From contig NZ_CP133083.1 of NCBI RefSeq assembly GCF_030908545.1, positions 2,117,691-2,181,690 on the forward strand: DNA of 64,000 bases, read 5' to 3'. The notes beneath the pieces were generated by a model that saw only the letters and a program-made list of their open reading frames with translations, did not search any database and had not been told where the DNA came from. The position numbers and the translations under genes are program-made. Source of the DNA: Nitrosomonas sp. sh817 (GTDB lineage: Bacteria; Pseudomonadota; Gammaproteobacteria; Burkholderiales; Nitrosomonadaceae). Below are positions 14,347-23,994 of the stretch, one piece after another. The first letter of the stretch is position 1. The number at the start of each line of letters is the position of its first letter.

Positions 14347-17187
14347 CTAAATTTTTTCTCGGAATGCCGCAACGATCAATTCGTTTTGCGTAAATTTGTG
14401 TCTCGCCGTGTAACCGACCGCCGGAGAAGCGGACGATGCGCGCAATGCATAAGCCAGTGCTTGATCCGGCTTCATGTGGCGCAACAAATAATGCTGAATG
14501 CGATGCCAAGCGCCTTGGTTACCCGGCTCTTCCTGGCACCAGACCACTTCCTTGGCATTCACGAAACGGTCGATTTCCGCCTGAAACTCCTCGTGCGGAA
14601 ATGGATACAATTGTTCCATGCGAATGATCGCCATATCACCGATGCGCTGTTCCTTGCGGTAAGCCAGCAATTCATAATAGATTTTCCCGCTGCAAACAAT
14701 GAGCCGTTTGATGGTGCGTGGATCCAGGTTGTCGACCTCCGAAATAACCGGATAAAAATAGCCATGCGCCAATTCATCCAGACTCGACACCGATTCCTTA
14801 TGCCGCAGCAGACTTTTCGGGCTCATGATAATCAGCGGCTTACGAATCGGCCGGATCATTTGGCGGCGCAGCAGATGGAACATTTGCGCCGGGGTTGAAG
14901 GCACGCACACTTGGATATTGTAATCGGCGCACAACTGCAAATAGCGTTCAAGCCGCGCCGAAGAATGCTCCGGACCTTGCCCTTCGTAGCCGTGCGGCAG
15001 CATCATGACCAAGCCGCATAGCCGCCCCCATTTGGCTTCGCCGGAAGCAATGAATTGATCGATCACCACTTGTGCGCCGTTGGCAAAATCACCGAACTGG
15101 GCTTCCCAAATTATCAGCTCATTCGGTTGCGTGGTGGCATAGCCATATTCAAAACCCAGTACCGCTTCTTCCGACAGCATCGAATTGATCACGACAAAAT
15201 CCGGTTGCTCCGGATAAAGATGACGCAATGGCACATAAATCCGCTCGTTTTGATCCGCCGCCACTTGATCGTGCAGTTCCGCGTGACGATGAAAGAAAGT
15301 CCCGCGCCCCGAATCCTGTCCCGACAACCTAACCGGATATCCTTCTTTCAACAAAGCGGCGTATGCCAGATTCTCGGCCATGCCCCAATCCAGCGGTAAT
15401 TCGCCTTTGCCCATCAACCGCCGGTCGGCCATGATCTTTTCCACCCGGGGGTGCAGCTTGAAACCCTCGGGAATATCCGTAAGCCGTATGGAAAGTTGCT
15501 TCAGCATTTGCAGCGACACACCGGTTTTAACTTTCTTGTTCCACTTGAACGGCCGGATAAACGGTTCCCAGTTGATCGCGTACGGTGACTTATAGTCGTA
15601 ACAAACGGCTTTATTCGGATTGACGCCTTCATCCATCGCATCGCGATATGCTTGAATCAGCACATCCGCATCCTGCGGCTGAATCACTTTCCCGGCGATC
15701 AGCTTATCGGCGTATAACTGACGGGTACCGGGATGTCGGTTGATCACTTGATACATCTTCGGCTGCGTCACCATCGGTTCATCTTGTTCATTGTGGCCCA
15801 GCTTACGGAAACACACCAGATCAATCACCACGTCCTTGTGAAAACGCATGCGGAAATCAAACGCCAGTTCGGCCACCATTACCACGGCTTCCGGATCATC
15901 GCTGTTGACATGAAAAATCGGCGCTTCAATCATCTTGGCAACATCGGTGCAGTACAACGTCGAACGGCTGTCGCGCGGATCCGAGGTAGTAAACCCGATT
16001 TGGTTATTGATGATGATATGCACCGTGCCGCCGGTACCATAGCCACGTGTTTGCGATAAATTCAGCGTTTCCATTACCACGCCTTGACCGGCGAAAGCGG
16101 CATCGCCGTGAATCAGCAGCGGTAACACCCGGTCGCCTAATTTATCGTTGAGTAAATGCTGCCGCGCACGCACCGAGCCTTCAACGACCGGGTTGACAAT
16201 TTCCAGATGCGAAGGATTAAACGCCAACGCCAAACGCACAATGCCGTCGGCGGTTTTGATCGCCGACGAGAATCCCTGATGATATTTGACATCGCCCGAA
16301 GGCAGATGCTGCGGCTGTTTTTCTTCAAATTCCCGGAACAAATCCTCCGGCATTTTCCCCAAGGTATTAACCAATACGTTAAGCCGGGCGCGGTGCGCCA
16401 TGCCCATGACAATCTGCTGCACGCCGGTTTTGCCGGCTCGATGGATAATGCTGTCGAGCAGCGGAATCAGACTTTCATTGCCTTCCCCGGAAAATCGCTT
16501 CTGTCCGACGTAACGGGTATGCAGATATTTTTCTAATCCTTCCGCCGCAACCAATCGTTCCAGAATATGCCGCTTATAGTCGGCGGAAAAATCCGGATTG
16601 GAACGTTGCCCCTCCAAACGCGCTTGAATCCAGCGTTTCTGTTCGACCGAAGAAATATACATATATTCGGCGCCGATCGAACCGCAATAGGTTTCCCGCA
16701 AAATTTGCAGGATCTCGCGCAAAGAAGCACGCTCAGGGCCGACCAGCGAACCGGTATTGAATACTTTGCCCATATCCGCTTCGGTAAATCCGAAGTGCGC
16801 AGGATCCAGCTCGGGAATATCCGAGTGCTGTTTGAGTCCGAGCGGATCGAGTTTCGCTTGATTGAGACCGAGATACCGGTGCATGTTAATCAATTGCAAC
16901 ACAGCCACTTGCTTACGGTCATCAGTATCCGCCACTACCACTTCCGGTAACGCGGTTTGCGCTTCAATGCCGGAAGGTTTCGCGGCAGCGCCGCCCGGCG
17001 CGCTCGTTGCAGGCATCTGCGAAGACTGAATCGCAGCTGCGTCCGTCTGCTTCGTCAAGCGATCAAAATACTCCCGCCACGCAAGACTTACGGCGTTGGC
17101 GTTATGCAGATATTCATCATAGACCGCTTCGATAAACGCAGCATTCGCAGCAGATAACAGGGAATCGTCCAGCAACGGTTTATTCAT
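14347..17187 (-). CDS. sucA: 2-oxoglutarate dehydrogenase E1, thiamine diphosphate-dependent
   Basis: E1 decarboxylates 2-oxoglutarate and succinylates the lipoyl arm of SucB. At 946 residues it is full length. Recognisable parts are the N-terminal E2-binding helix (about 12-45, including FIEAVYDEYLHNANAVS), the active-site stretch GMAHRARLNVL, the ThDP/metal site around HGDAAFAGQGVV and INNQIGFTTSDP, and the C-terminal transketolase domain with LPHGYEGQGPEHSSAR. It lies 30 bp after gltA and 12 bp before sucB, which supports one transcript from sdhB to sucB. Confidence 0.97.
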   Translation of the reverse strand: MNKPLLDDSLLSAANAAFIEAVYDEYLHNANAVSLAWREYFDRLTKQTDAAAIQSSQMPATSAPGGAAAKPSGIEAQTALPEVVVADTDDRKQVAVLQLINMHRYLGLNQAKLDPLGLKQHSDIPELDPAHFGFTEADMGKVFNTGSLVGPERASLREILQILRETYCGSIGAEYMYISSVEQKRWIQARLEGQRSNPDFSADYKRHILERLVAAEGLEKYLHTRYVGQKRFSGEGNESLIPLLDSIIHRAGKTGVQQIVMGMAHRARLNVLVNTLGKMPEDLFREFEEKQPQHLPSGDVKYHQGFSSAIKTADGIVRLALAFNPSHLEIVNPVVEGSVRARQHLLNDKLGDRVLPLLIHGDAAFAGQGVVMETLNLSQTRGYGTGGTVHIIINNQIGFTTSDPRDSRSTLYCTDVAKMIEAPIFHVNSDDPEAVVMVAELAFDFRMRFHKDVVIDLVCFRKLGHNEQDEPMVTQPKMYQVINRHPGTRQLYADKLIAGKVIQPQDADVLIQAYRDAMDEGVNPNKAVCYDYKSPYAINWEPFIRPFKWNKKVKTGVSLQMLKQLSIRLTDIPEGFKLHPRVEKIMADRRLMGKGELPLDWGMAENLAYAALLKEGYPVRLSGQDSGRGTFFHRHAELHDQVAADQNERIYVPLRHLYPEQPDFVVINSMLSEEAVLGFEYGYATTQPNELIIWEAQFGDFANGAQVVIDQFIASGEAKWGRLCGLVMMLPHGYEGQGPEHSSARLERYLQLCADYNIQVCVPSTPAQMFHLLRRQMIRPIRKPLIIMSPKSLLRHKESVSSLDELAHGYFYPVISEVDNLDPRTIKRLIVCSGKIYYELLAYRKEQRIGDMAIIRMEQLYPFPHEEFQAEIDRFVNAKEVVWCQEEPGNQGAWHRIQHYLLRHMKPDQALAYALRASSASPAVGYTARHKFTQNELIVAAFREKI

Positions 17188-17217
17188 GGAATGAGCAGCC
17201 CTCGAATGGACAAACGA

Positions 17218-18519
17218 TTATTTCCTGATATACGAACCGGGTACGTCGCGCATCGTCGTACCCGTATAAAGCTGGCGCGGGCGCCCGATTTTATGTTCCG
17301 GATCGGATACCATCTCGCTCCATTGCGCTACCCAGCCGACGGTTCGCGCCATCGCAAAAATGGCGGTAAACATACTGGTCGGAATGCCGAGAGCGCGTTG
17401 CACGATACCGGAATAAAAATCGACATTCGGATATAACTTGCGCGAAATGAAATAATCATCTTCCAAAGCAATCTTTTCAAGCTGCAGCGCCAGCTTAAAC
17501 AAGCGATCATTCTGCAAACCTAATTCATTCAGTACTTCGTGACAGGTTTCGCGCATCAGTTTTGCGCGTGGATCCATGTTTTTGTAGACACGGTGGCCAA
17601 AGCCCATCAAACGGTAATTGTCCTCTTTGTTTTTTGCACGCCGGATAAATTCATCAATGCGCGATACATCGCCGATTTCTTCCAGCATCCGTAAGCACGC
17701 TTCGTTGGCGCCGCCGTGCGCCGGCCCCCACAAACAAGAAATACCGGCGGAAACACAGGCAAACGGATTGGCGCCGCTGGAGCCGGCCAAACGCACAGTC
17801 GATGTCGAAGCATTTTGTTCGTGATCGGCATGCAAAATCAAAATCCGGTCCAAGGCGCGCACAATCACCGGATTGGCCTCATATTTTTCCGTTGGCACGG
17901 AAAACATCATGTGCAGGAAGTTTTCCGCGTAACTCAGACCGTTTTGCGGATAAACATAGGGCTGCCCAATGTTATATTTATATGCCATCGCAGTAATCGT
18001 CGGCAGCTTTGCGATTAAACGGAACGCGGATTGTTCACGATGCGCCGGATCGGAAATATTCAAAGAATCATGATAAAACGCCGACAGCGCGCCAACCACA
18101 CCAACCATCACCGCCATCGGATGCGCATCGCGGCGGAAACCGCTGTAAAACCTTACCAATTGCTCGTGCAGCATCGAATGGTTTTTGATTGCCGCATCAA
18201 AGGCTTTTTTCTGATCCGGAACCGGCAATTCCCCATGCAATAATAGATAGCACACATCCACAAAATCGCAGTGCAACGCCAGTTGTTCGATCGGATAACC
18301 GCGATAGAGCAGTATCCCTTTATCGCCATCAATGAAAGTAATCGTAGAGCTATTGCTGGCGGTCGACAGAAAACCGGGATCATAGGTGAATAAGCCGCTT
18401 TGCGCGTGCAGTTTCCGGATATCGATCACATCCGGCCCCATGGTTCCAGATAGCACCGGCAGCTCGATCGGTGCGCTGCCATTATTCAGATTCAGAGTCG
18501 CTGTGCCTTTTTGTGCCAT
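17218..18519 (-). CDS. gltA: Citrate synthase, hexameric type II
   Basis: Condenses acetyl-CoA and oxaloacetate at the entry of the TCA cycle. The 433 residues match the NADH-sensitive type II (E. coli-like) enzymes. Active-site histidines are visible in [15 protein letters not shown] and [10 protein letters not shown], and the catalytic aspartate in VDFYSGIV. The N-terminal beta domain ([19 protein letters not shown]) is also typical of the hexameric form. It sits between sdhE (81 bp upstream) and sucA (30 bp downstream). Confidence 0.97.
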   Translation of the reverse strand: MAQKGTATLNLNNGSAPIELPVLSGTMGPDVIDIRKLHAQSGLFTYDPGFLSTASNSSTITFIDGDKGILLYRGYPIEQLALHCDFVDVCYLLLHGELPVPDQKKAFDAAIKNHSMLHEQLVRFYSGFRRDAHPMAVMVGVVGALSAFYHDSLNISDPAHREQSAFRLIAKLPTITAMAYKYNIGQPYVYPQNGLSYAENFLHMMFSVPTEKYEANPVIVRALDRILILHADHEQNASTSTVRLAGSSGANPFACVSAGISCLWGPAHGGANEACLRMLEEIGDVSRIDEFIRRAKNKEDNYRLMGFGHRVYKNMDPRAKLMRETCHEVLNELGLQNDRLFKLALQLEKIALEDDYFISRKLYPNVDFYSGIVQRALGIPTSMFTAIFAMARTVGWVAQWSEMVSDPEHKIGRPRQLYTGTTMRDVPGSYIRK

Positions 18520-18600
18520 ATTTACTTCTCCACTTGATGCGTATAATTACAAGTATGCGCTGCTTACAGCCAAACGCACTGTCAGAATACCACTAGAAAT

Positions 18601-18834
18601 CTAACTCTTTTGCAATAATTCCAAGATTGGCAGCCACTGATGATCGTCATTCACCTTGCGGCCAGTGATCAAATCCCATAAATCGTTATCCGCCAACGAC
18701 AGCAATCGTTCAAACTGCGCCAGTTCCTGCGCGCCCAAATCTGCGTAATAATGATTCATGAAACGCTGCAATACGATATCCAATTCGAGCATCCCGCGCC
18801 GGCAGCGCCAGCGCGCCCGTTCGAATTCCTTCAT
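18601..18834 (-). CDS. sdhE: SdhE, FAD assembly factor for succinate dehydrogenase
   Basis: Small cytoplasmic protein needed for covalent attachment of FAD to SdhA. The 77-residue sequence carries the family motif RGMLELD near residue 13 within RWRCRRGMLELDIVLQRF, and the later pattern ALADNDLWDLITGR is close to family members. Its start overlaps the sdhB stop (ATGA, 18831-18834), so the two are coupled. It is interesting that the target SdhA is not encoded in the window. Confidence 0.93.
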   Translation of the reverse strand: MKEFERARWRCRRGMLELDIVLQRFMNHYYADLGAQELAQFERLLSLADNDLWDLITGRKVNDDHQWLPILELLQKS

Positions 18835-19526
18835 ACCGTCCGTTTAACCATCATGTCCTTGATTTTGCCGATTGCTTCCGTAGGATTCAAGCCCTTCGGA
18901 CACGCATCAACACAATTCATGATGGAATGGCAGCGGAATAACCGGTAAGGATCTTCCAAATTATCCAGCCGTTCAGCGGTTGCCTGATCGCGGCTATCCG
19001 CCAGAAACCGGTATGCTTGCAACAATCCGGCCGGACCGACAAACTTATCCGGATTCCACCAGAACGACGGACACGATGTCGAGCAACACGCGCACAGTAT
19101 GCATTCATACACACCGTCCAGCGCCGCGCGTTCCTCCGGCGATTGCAACCGTTCGGTTTCCGGTGGCGGATCGTTGTTGATCAGATAAGGCTTGATCGAA
19201 TGATATTGTTGAAAAAACTGTGTCATATCGACGATCAAATCGCGGATCACCGGCAAACCCGGCAACGGACGGATTTCAACCGGTTCCGCCAAACTATGGA
19301 GCGGCGTGATGCACGATAATCCATTACGGCCGTTGATATTCATCGCATCCGATCCGCACACCCCCTCGCGGCAAGAGCGCCGCAAACTCAAACTATCATC
19401 GATCGATTTGATGCGCAGCAACGCATCCAGCAGCATTTTATCGGTCGGCGCCAGCTGGACATCATAATCCTGCATATAAGGTTCTTCATCTTTATCGGGA
19501 TCGTAGCGGTAAATCGAAAATCTCAT
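18831..19526 (-). CDS. sdhB: Succinate dehydrogenase iron-sulfur subunit
   Basis: Electron-transfer subunit of complex II. The 231 residues include the N-terminal plant-type [2Fe-2S] ferredoxin domain with cysteines in SCREGVCGSDAMNING, and C-terminal [4Fe-4S] and [3Fe-4S] ligands in CILCACCSTSCP and CHSIMNCVDACPKG. It is the first gene of the sdhB-sdhE-gltA-sucA-sucB run. Upstream, where sdhA, sdhD and sdhC normally lie, there is about 330 bp without a gene and then a divergent small gene. sdhCDA must be elsewhere in the genome. Confidence 0.97.
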   Translation of the reverse strand: MRFSIYRYDPDKDEEPYMQDYDVQLAPTDKMLLDALLRIKSIDDSLSLRRSCREGVCGSDAMNINGRNGLSCITPLHSLAEPVEIRPLPGLPVIRDLIVDMTQFFQQYHSIKPYLINNDPPPETERLQSPEERAALDGVYECILCACCSTSCPSFWWNPDKFVGPAGLLQAYRFLADSRDQATAERLDNLEDPYRLFRCHSIMNCVDACPKGLNPTEAIGKIKDMMVKRTV

Positions 19527-19854
19527 AGACTGGCTCCGGCTGGTTAGTTGATGAACTCAAGTCAGAAAATAATTCCGAATATCATGAAGTATACAGATTT
19601 GAAATCGGATTCGCATAGTTCGCTTGCTTAATAAATCACCGCAGACCGTGGGTGGATTGCATACTCCGCAACCCGGAAGCACTCCCGCTCCATCTGATAG
19701 AACCAGCCAGTGCAACGCTTGCCACACTGATATCAAAACAAAAATCACCTAATGGTTTCCCTTATAAAAAAACCAGGGTTTCCCCAATATACGCTCTCCT
19801 TTGTCTTCGTTAAGATGACAACACTTAAGAATTTTAATGATGGAGGGAATTAAA
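19527..19854. other. Intergenic region between sdhB and a divergent small gene
   Basis: This 328-bp region must contain the promoter of the sdhB-led operon (minus) and that of the exported-protein gene (plus). No remnant of sdhA, tRNA or repeat was recognised; the short minus-strand frame 19557-19748 has no SdhA features. No single promoter stands out well enough to mark. Confidence 0.5.
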
Positions 19855-20244
19855 ATGAAAGCATTGAAAATAAGCGCTATTTTGTCTATCCTCGCATTCG
19901 GTTTGATGACAACTTCCGCATTTGCTGAAGTACCTGAGCTGCCGAGCAACATCAATTCCAATGATCATGTAGCCGCTGCCGCATACTACGAAAGCCTGGC
20001 GATGGAAGAAGCTGTCATTGTGGAAAAATACCGGCAAGATTTGGAAGAGCATGAAGATCACGCGTATGCCTACGGCCGTAGAGGACAAGATGAAGTCTCG
20101 CATTTGCGCGCCAATATCCGCGAGCATGAGTATCAACGCGCAGAAGACTTAGCGCAAGCGGAATTGCACAGAAAATTGTTAACCGTTGAACAACAAGCAC
20201 AGAACGCAAGCAGTAACAGCATAAATGCAGCAGCCGTACAGTAG
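19855..20244 (+). CDS. Small exported charged helical protein, unknown function
   Basis: A 129-residue protein starting at ATG 19855, preceded by a strong GGAGGG site (about 19843-19848); the in-frame ATG at 19837 lies upstream of that site and is less likely. A Sec signal peptide (MKALKISAILSILAFG, cleavage after AFA) is followed by a mature part of about 105 residues rich in Glu, His and Ala, with tyrosine-glutamate helices (AAAYYESLAMEEAVIVEKY) and no cysteine. Probably periplasmic. I do not recognise a family. A clear terminator follows at 20303, so it is monocistronic. Confidence 0.75.
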   Translation: MKALKISAILSILAFGLMTTSAFAEVPELPSNINSNDHVAAAAYYESLAMEEAVIVEKYRQDLEEHEDHAYAYGRRGQDEVSHLRANIREHEYQRAEDLAQAELHRKLLTVEQQAQNASSNSINAAAVQ

Positions 20245-20302
20245 TAAAGTGTTTTTCTGAGATCCCTTGTAGTACAGTCAGTTGAGTATCATAGCTACAC
20301 TC

Positions 20303-20332
20303 ACCTCCGGTCCTCAAGACGGAGGTTTTTTA
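20303..20332 (+). terminator. Rho-independent terminator after the small exported protein gene
   Basis: Stem ACCTCCG (20303-20309) pairs with CGGAGGT (20320-20326) around a 10-nt loop and is followed by TTTTTTATT. Confidence 0.88.
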
Positions 20333-20693
20333 TTGGCCTTCCGTACAAACCCGCTCGCCCCAACCGAATTCCCCGGCAAAAAATATAACCAGCCGCTTGC
20401 CGCCCGCATATTTGGCAAGAAGTAAGCATACTTTCCAACTTGGTACTTTTCTAACGTGAAAATGCCAATGTTCCCGCCGGATATATTATCGATGATTCCT
20501 CACGATACAATCGCGATTAGCAAAATTTGTGGTTTAATAACCGTTTAATAGCTATCGTAACTGCATAAGGTGAGTCGTGGTTACATCAAGCTGCATTCAA
20601 ACAGCTCACCAATGTTACCTATGATAAAACAATGACATAGCCGTGATATTCAGATGCAGAGCATAGACCCGCTCCATTCAATGAGGTTAATTC
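20333..20693. other. Intergenic region, nothing recognised
   Basis: About 360 bp without a supported gene, repeat or RNA. It must include the promoter for the small gene at 20694. Confidence 0.5.
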
Positions 20694-20876
20694 ATGAGCG
20701 AAAATACAAAAGTAGTTTTATATACCATCCTTTTATTAGCTTTATTTTTGGCATCGTTTGTATCTTCCAACAACGACAAAGAAGCTTGTGAATCCAATGG
20801 CGGCGTTTATACCAGACAGTCGATGAGCTGGTCTTACGAATGCATCATACCTAACTCCGCCGAAATAAAGCCATGA
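20694..20876 (+). CDS. Small exported or membrane-anchored protein, unknown
   Basis: A 60-residue frame with a GAGG site 9 bp upstream (ATGAGGTTAATTC then ATG). One hydrophobic segment at about residues 7-25 (VVLYTILLLALFLASFVSS) is followed by a short tail with two cysteines (CESNGG and YECI) that could form a disulphide outside the membrane. It resembles many small unannotated proteobacterial proteins with a CxxxGG...C tail, but I cannot name a family. Confidence 0.55.
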   Translation: MSENTKVVLYTILLLALFLASFVSSNNDKEACESNGGVYTRQSMSWSYECIIPNSAEIKP

Positions 20877-21021
20877 GTAACTGCTTAGGACTGCCGAAGA
20901 GACCTGGAATAACAAAAAATTCACACATCATTTTGCAAAGGTTTCTCTACATGACACGTGCTTTGACGTTACGCTGCAATCAGAGGAAGCATTAATGTAA
21001 CCCTGGTGCCGCCTCAATGAT

Positions 21022-21222
21022 TCACTTCCGCAACCACCACAGAATCAATGTCAATACAACGGAAATAACCAACCCGGTCATCAGCGGAAAATGAAAGCTG
21101 AAATTTTCTCGTTCGATATGGATATCGCCGGGCAAGCGGCCTAATGGCAATTGCGATAGCCACGGCCACAACAGACCGAGGATGAGGAAAATGATTCCTA
21201 AGGTGATAAGTATTTGCTGCAT
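21022..21222 (-). CDS. DUF2905 family small membrane protein
   Basis: About 66 residues from ATG 21222; a TTG eight codons earlier would extend it. Two hydrophobic helices flank the family hallmark LGRLPGDIHIERENFSFHFP, which identifies DUF2905. The function of the family is unknown. It lies downstream of the lipocalin and reductase genes on the same strand, 44 bp from the lipocalin stop, and may be the last gene of that operon. Confidence 0.85.
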   Translation of the reverse strand: MQQILITLGIIFLILGLLWPWLSQLPLGRLPGDIHIERENFSFHFPLMTGLVISVVLTLILWWLRK

Positions 21223-21266
21223 GTTCCGGCCAATCCACTGAAACAACCACGCCTTGGCATATTGGT

Positions 21267-21782
21267 TTAATCTTGTTTTGGATAAATCAGCTTAGCAGTT
21301 TCAAAACCGAGTTCGGTTGATCGCTGCACAAAGCGGGTAATTAATTCCTCGTTAACCATCGGGGTTCTTGCCAGCAACCATAAGTACGATTTGTCGTAGC
21401 TGGTGACGAAGGCGTATTGGTAATCTACTTTATCAAGCTCGAATATAATATACGCACCGTAAAACGGGCCGAAGAACGAGACTTTTAAATAGCCTTGCTG
21501 CGAGTCCCTGACAAAATAAGCTTTTCCTTCCGCTTCTTTCCACTTATTTTCCGCTGCTGAGAAGCCCTTGTTGATGACTCCGACACCACCATCATCGCGC
21601 AGAAAATATTCTGCCGTCACTTTGTCGAGTCCGCGCTCAAATGAATGATCGAGCCGGGCGATTTCGTACCAGGTGCCGAGATAGCGGTTAAGTTCAAAAC
21701 CGTCGACCGGCACGACATTTTGCGGAAGTGAGAGGCAACCGCTGAGGAAACCGAGTATGACATTAATCGCTAATAGTCGCAT
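21267..21782 (-). CDS. blc: Outer-membrane lipocalin, Blc type
   Basis: A 171-residue bacterial lipocalin. The start at ATG 21782 gives a lipoprotein signal MRLLAINVILGFLSGC (cysteine 16), and the mature part has the lipocalin signature NRYLGTWYEIARLDHSFERG and the later YLWLLARTP motif. Blc-type proteins are anchored to the outer membrane and bind fatty acids or lysophospholipids. A longer upstream frame overlaps the preceding gene and is rejected because the lipobox needs this start. The gene begins 7 bp after the reductase stop, so the two are co-transcribed. Confidence 0.93.
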   Translation of the reverse strand: MRLLAINVILGFLSGCLSLPQNVVPVDGFELNRYLGTWYEIARLDHSFERGLDKVTAEYFLRDDGGVGVINKGFSAAENKWKEAEGKAYFVRDSQQGYLKVSFFGPFYGAYIIFELDKVDYQYAFVTSYDKSYLWLLARTPMVNEELITRFVQRSTELGFETAKLIYPKQD

Positions 21783-21789
21783 GGTTATG

Positions 21790-22860
21790 TCACGAAGCAT
21801 GGAGCGCGGAATAATCAGTATAGCCTTCCGCACCGTCGGTATAAAAAGTCGCGGGATCGGGTTCGTTGAATGCTGCACCTGAGCGGATACGTGCCGGCAA
21901 GTCGGGATTGGCCAAAAAAAGCCGGCCAAATGCTACGGCATCGATTTTACCATCCGCAATTTCATGATCCGCTTTATCCGGCGCATATTCAAAGTTGCCG
22001 ATCAGCACGCCTCGATAATACTTACGAATAGGTGTCATCACATCACCGTTTTGCTGTTGATAAACATCGCCGCGCAAAACATGCAAGTAAGCCAGGCGAA
22101 AATCGTTGAGCCGATTGGCAAGCCAGATGGATAACCCGATCGGATCGCTGTCGATCATGCTGTTGTAACTGCTCAGCGGCGAAATCCGCAAACCGATCCG
22201 GTCACTGCCCCAAACGGTACTAACAGCCTCCAACACTTCCAGAGTCAGCCGCGCGCGATTCTCAATCGAACCACCGTATGGACCGCTACGCTTGTTGGAG
22301 CCGTCACGCAGAAATTCATCGAGCAGATAACCATTGGCGCCGTGAATTTCGATACCATCGAATCCGGCATTTTTGGCATTTTGTGCAGCTTGTTTGAATC
22401 CGGCGACAATGCCGGGCAATTCGTCATCATGTAATTCGCGCGGCACAACGTAAGGCTGTTTTCCTTGCGGTGTACGTACTTCATCGGCTATGGCAATAGC
22501 GCTAGGGGCTACGGGTTGCGCGCCGTGATTGAGCAGTGGATGACACGCCCGCCCGCCATGCCAGATTTGCAAAAAAATTCTACCGTCGGCGGCATGAACG
22601 GCAGCGGTCACACGCTTCCATGCGGTAATTTGTTCCGCCGAGTAAATGCCTGGTTCCTTCCAGAACGCCGAATGTCCTTCCATCGCCATTGTCGCCTCGG
22701 CGATAATTAAGCCAGCGCTGGCACGCTGCTTGTAATACTCAACCATTAGATCGTTCGGTATATGCGTTTCACCCGCACGGCAGCGTGTTAATGGCGCCAT
22801 AAAAATCCGGTTCGGCACCGTAAGTGAACCCAATGCAAGAGGCGTAAACAAGGAAGCCAT
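21790..22860 (-). CDS. Old-yellow-enzyme family NADH:flavin oxidoreductase (NemA-like)
   Basis: FMN-dependent ene-reductase of about 356 residues. The start chosen is ATG 22860, giving MASLFTPLALGSLTVPNRI, the normal N terminus; the longer frame to 22899 is not family-like. Typical features are MAPLTRCRA, the substrate-binding region QIWHGGRACHP, the catalytic segment GFDGIEIHGANGYLLDEFLRD with SGPYGGSIENRAR, and FMN contacts in DAVAFGRLFLANPDL. Such enzymes reduce electrophilic alkenes, N-ethylmaleimide, nitrate esters or quinones. It leads a probable operon with blc. Confidence 0.93.
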   Translation of the reverse strand: MASLFTPLALGSLTVPNRIFMAPLTRCRAGETHIPNDLMVEYYKQRASAGLIIAEATMAMEGHSAFWKEPGIYSAEQITAWKRVTAAVHAADGRIFLQIWHGGRACHPLLNHGAQPVAPSAIAIADEVRTPQGKQPYVVPRELHDDELPGIVAGFKQAAQNAKNAGFDGIEIHGANGYLLDEFLRDGSNKRSGPYGGSIENRARLTLEVLEAVSTVWGSDRIGLRISPLSSYNSMIDSDPIGLSIWLANRLNDFRLAYLHVLRGDVYQQQNGDVMTPIRKYYRGVLIGNFEYAPDKADHEIADGKIDAVAFGRLFLANPDLPARIRSGAAFNEPDPATFYTDGAEGYTDYSALHAS

Positions 22861-23017
22861 GCAGTAATATCCGAAAATATCAAATTGACGGGCAAACACC
22901 CAGAAGCTCTGATACGGTCAATATTAAACCATTCGAGGTTAGAATTGTTTCTTCCTGTTGCAATTAAATTGTGAAAAAGCAGACAAAGCTTCTGAAGAAT
23001 TGTGATGCAGTAATATG

Positions 23018-23335
23018 TTAATCGCTTGCGTTGGAATTTTTGGTGAGTTGTTCAGCATTATCATCATTTGGCCATGTGCTAAAAGGAAATGGCAAGTGAT
23101 CGGTATTCAATGACATGTACGCAATAATTTGACGGAGATACGTACCGAGGCTTTGGCTAAAACTCTGTAGCAGCGCGTTGGGTTGTCCGGTTACGATCAG
23201 TGTTACAAATTGAAAAAAAAATATTGCGATTATCAGAAAGTTGCAAAAACCGTAAATTCCCATGTAAAGCAGCATGAAGAAACCGCGTTGCCATATTTTT
23301 CTATTCTGAAGACGTTGTTTAATTTCTTCATCCAT
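23018..23335 (-). CDS. DUF4389 domain membrane protein
   Basis: About 105 residues starting MDEEIKQRLQNRKIWQRG. A long hydrophobic region at about 20-55 (FFMLLYMGIYGFCNFL, IIAIFFFQFVTLIVTG) is followed by FSQSLGTYLRQIIAYMSLNTDHLPFPFS, the hallmark of DUF4389. The function is unknown. The start at 23335 is preferred over one five codons upstream because it agrees with family N termini. Confidence 0.8.
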   Translation of the reverse strand: MDEEIKQRLQNRKIWQRGFFMLLYMGIYGFCNFLIIAIFFFQFVTLIVTGQPNALLQSFSQSLGTYLRQIIAYMSLNTDHLPFPFSTWPNDDNAEQLTKNSNASD

Positions 23336-23458
23336 GTTGCATTTCCGCAAAGATTATTGGTGTAATGCGAGAAGCCAGCGTTAAATAAACAACCCCGTGG
23401 CAAGACCACTGCAAATCGCGAGTTGAAACAACAGACACTTACGGGTGCCACTAACTGA

Positions 23459-23965
23459 TTAAACGCGAACCGATTTCCAGTAGTTGGCTTTCCAGTATAC
23501 GTGATCCAGTCTGGAGATGATAACGCCTTTCTTTTGAGATGCATGAAGAAACTTATTATTTTCCAGGTAGATACCTACATGATTCGAAGCTGGTCCCGTT
23601 CTGAAAAAAATTAAGTCGCCCGCTCTCAATTCTTCTCTGCGAATTTCTTTTCCAACTCGAGATTGCAGATGGGTTGTTCTGGGCAAATGCAGACCCAATT
23701 TCGATTTGAACGTGATATGCACGAAACCCGAACAATCGACTCCACGCTGACTTAGACCACCGCGTTGATAGCGTACACCTTGCCACTCATTATATTGAGA
23801 ATAGAGAGCTTTTTTGACTTGATGATAATCTGCCGGTTTTTTAATTGCAGGACCAGATTTAAATACAGGTCTTTCCTGCACTGTGCTACAACTAACCAGA
23901 AAACAGATACCAATTAAAATAGCAATTCGAGAAATAAGCTTTGTCATTGACGATGTAGTTTGCAT
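23459..23965 (-). CDS. NlpC/P60 cell-wall hydrolase, lipoprotein (Spr/MepS-like)
   Basis: A 168-residue cysteine peptidase cutting peptidoglycan stem or cross-link peptides. It has a lipoprotein signal with LVSC, then the NlpC/P60 domain with catalytic cysteine in RGVDCSGFVH, histidine in SNHVGIYL and a third polar residue in FLHASQ. An internal ATG at 23947 would shorten the signal by six residues. It lies 29 bp after cheB on the same strand, so it may be read through from the chemotaxis operon, though its role is envelope maintenance. Confidence 0.9.
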   Translation of the reverse strand: MQTTSSMTKLISRIAILIGICFLVSCSTVQERPVFKSGPAIKKPADYHQVKKALYSQYNEWQGVRYQRGGLSQRGVDCSGFVHITFKSKLGLHLPRTTHLQSRVGKEIRREELRAGDLIFFRTGPASNHVGIYLENNKFLHASQKKGVIISRLDHVYWKANYWKSVRV

Positions 23966-23994
23966 AACTTCATATCCAAAAAAGTTAATACCAA

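Noticed and set aside
19557..19748. Possible remnant of sdhA upstream of sdhB
   Set aside because: No flavoprotein motif or C-terminal SdhA signature in any frame.
20245..20693. Small RNA or riboswitch
   Set aside because: Apart from the terminator at 20303 no structured conserved element could be supported by eye.
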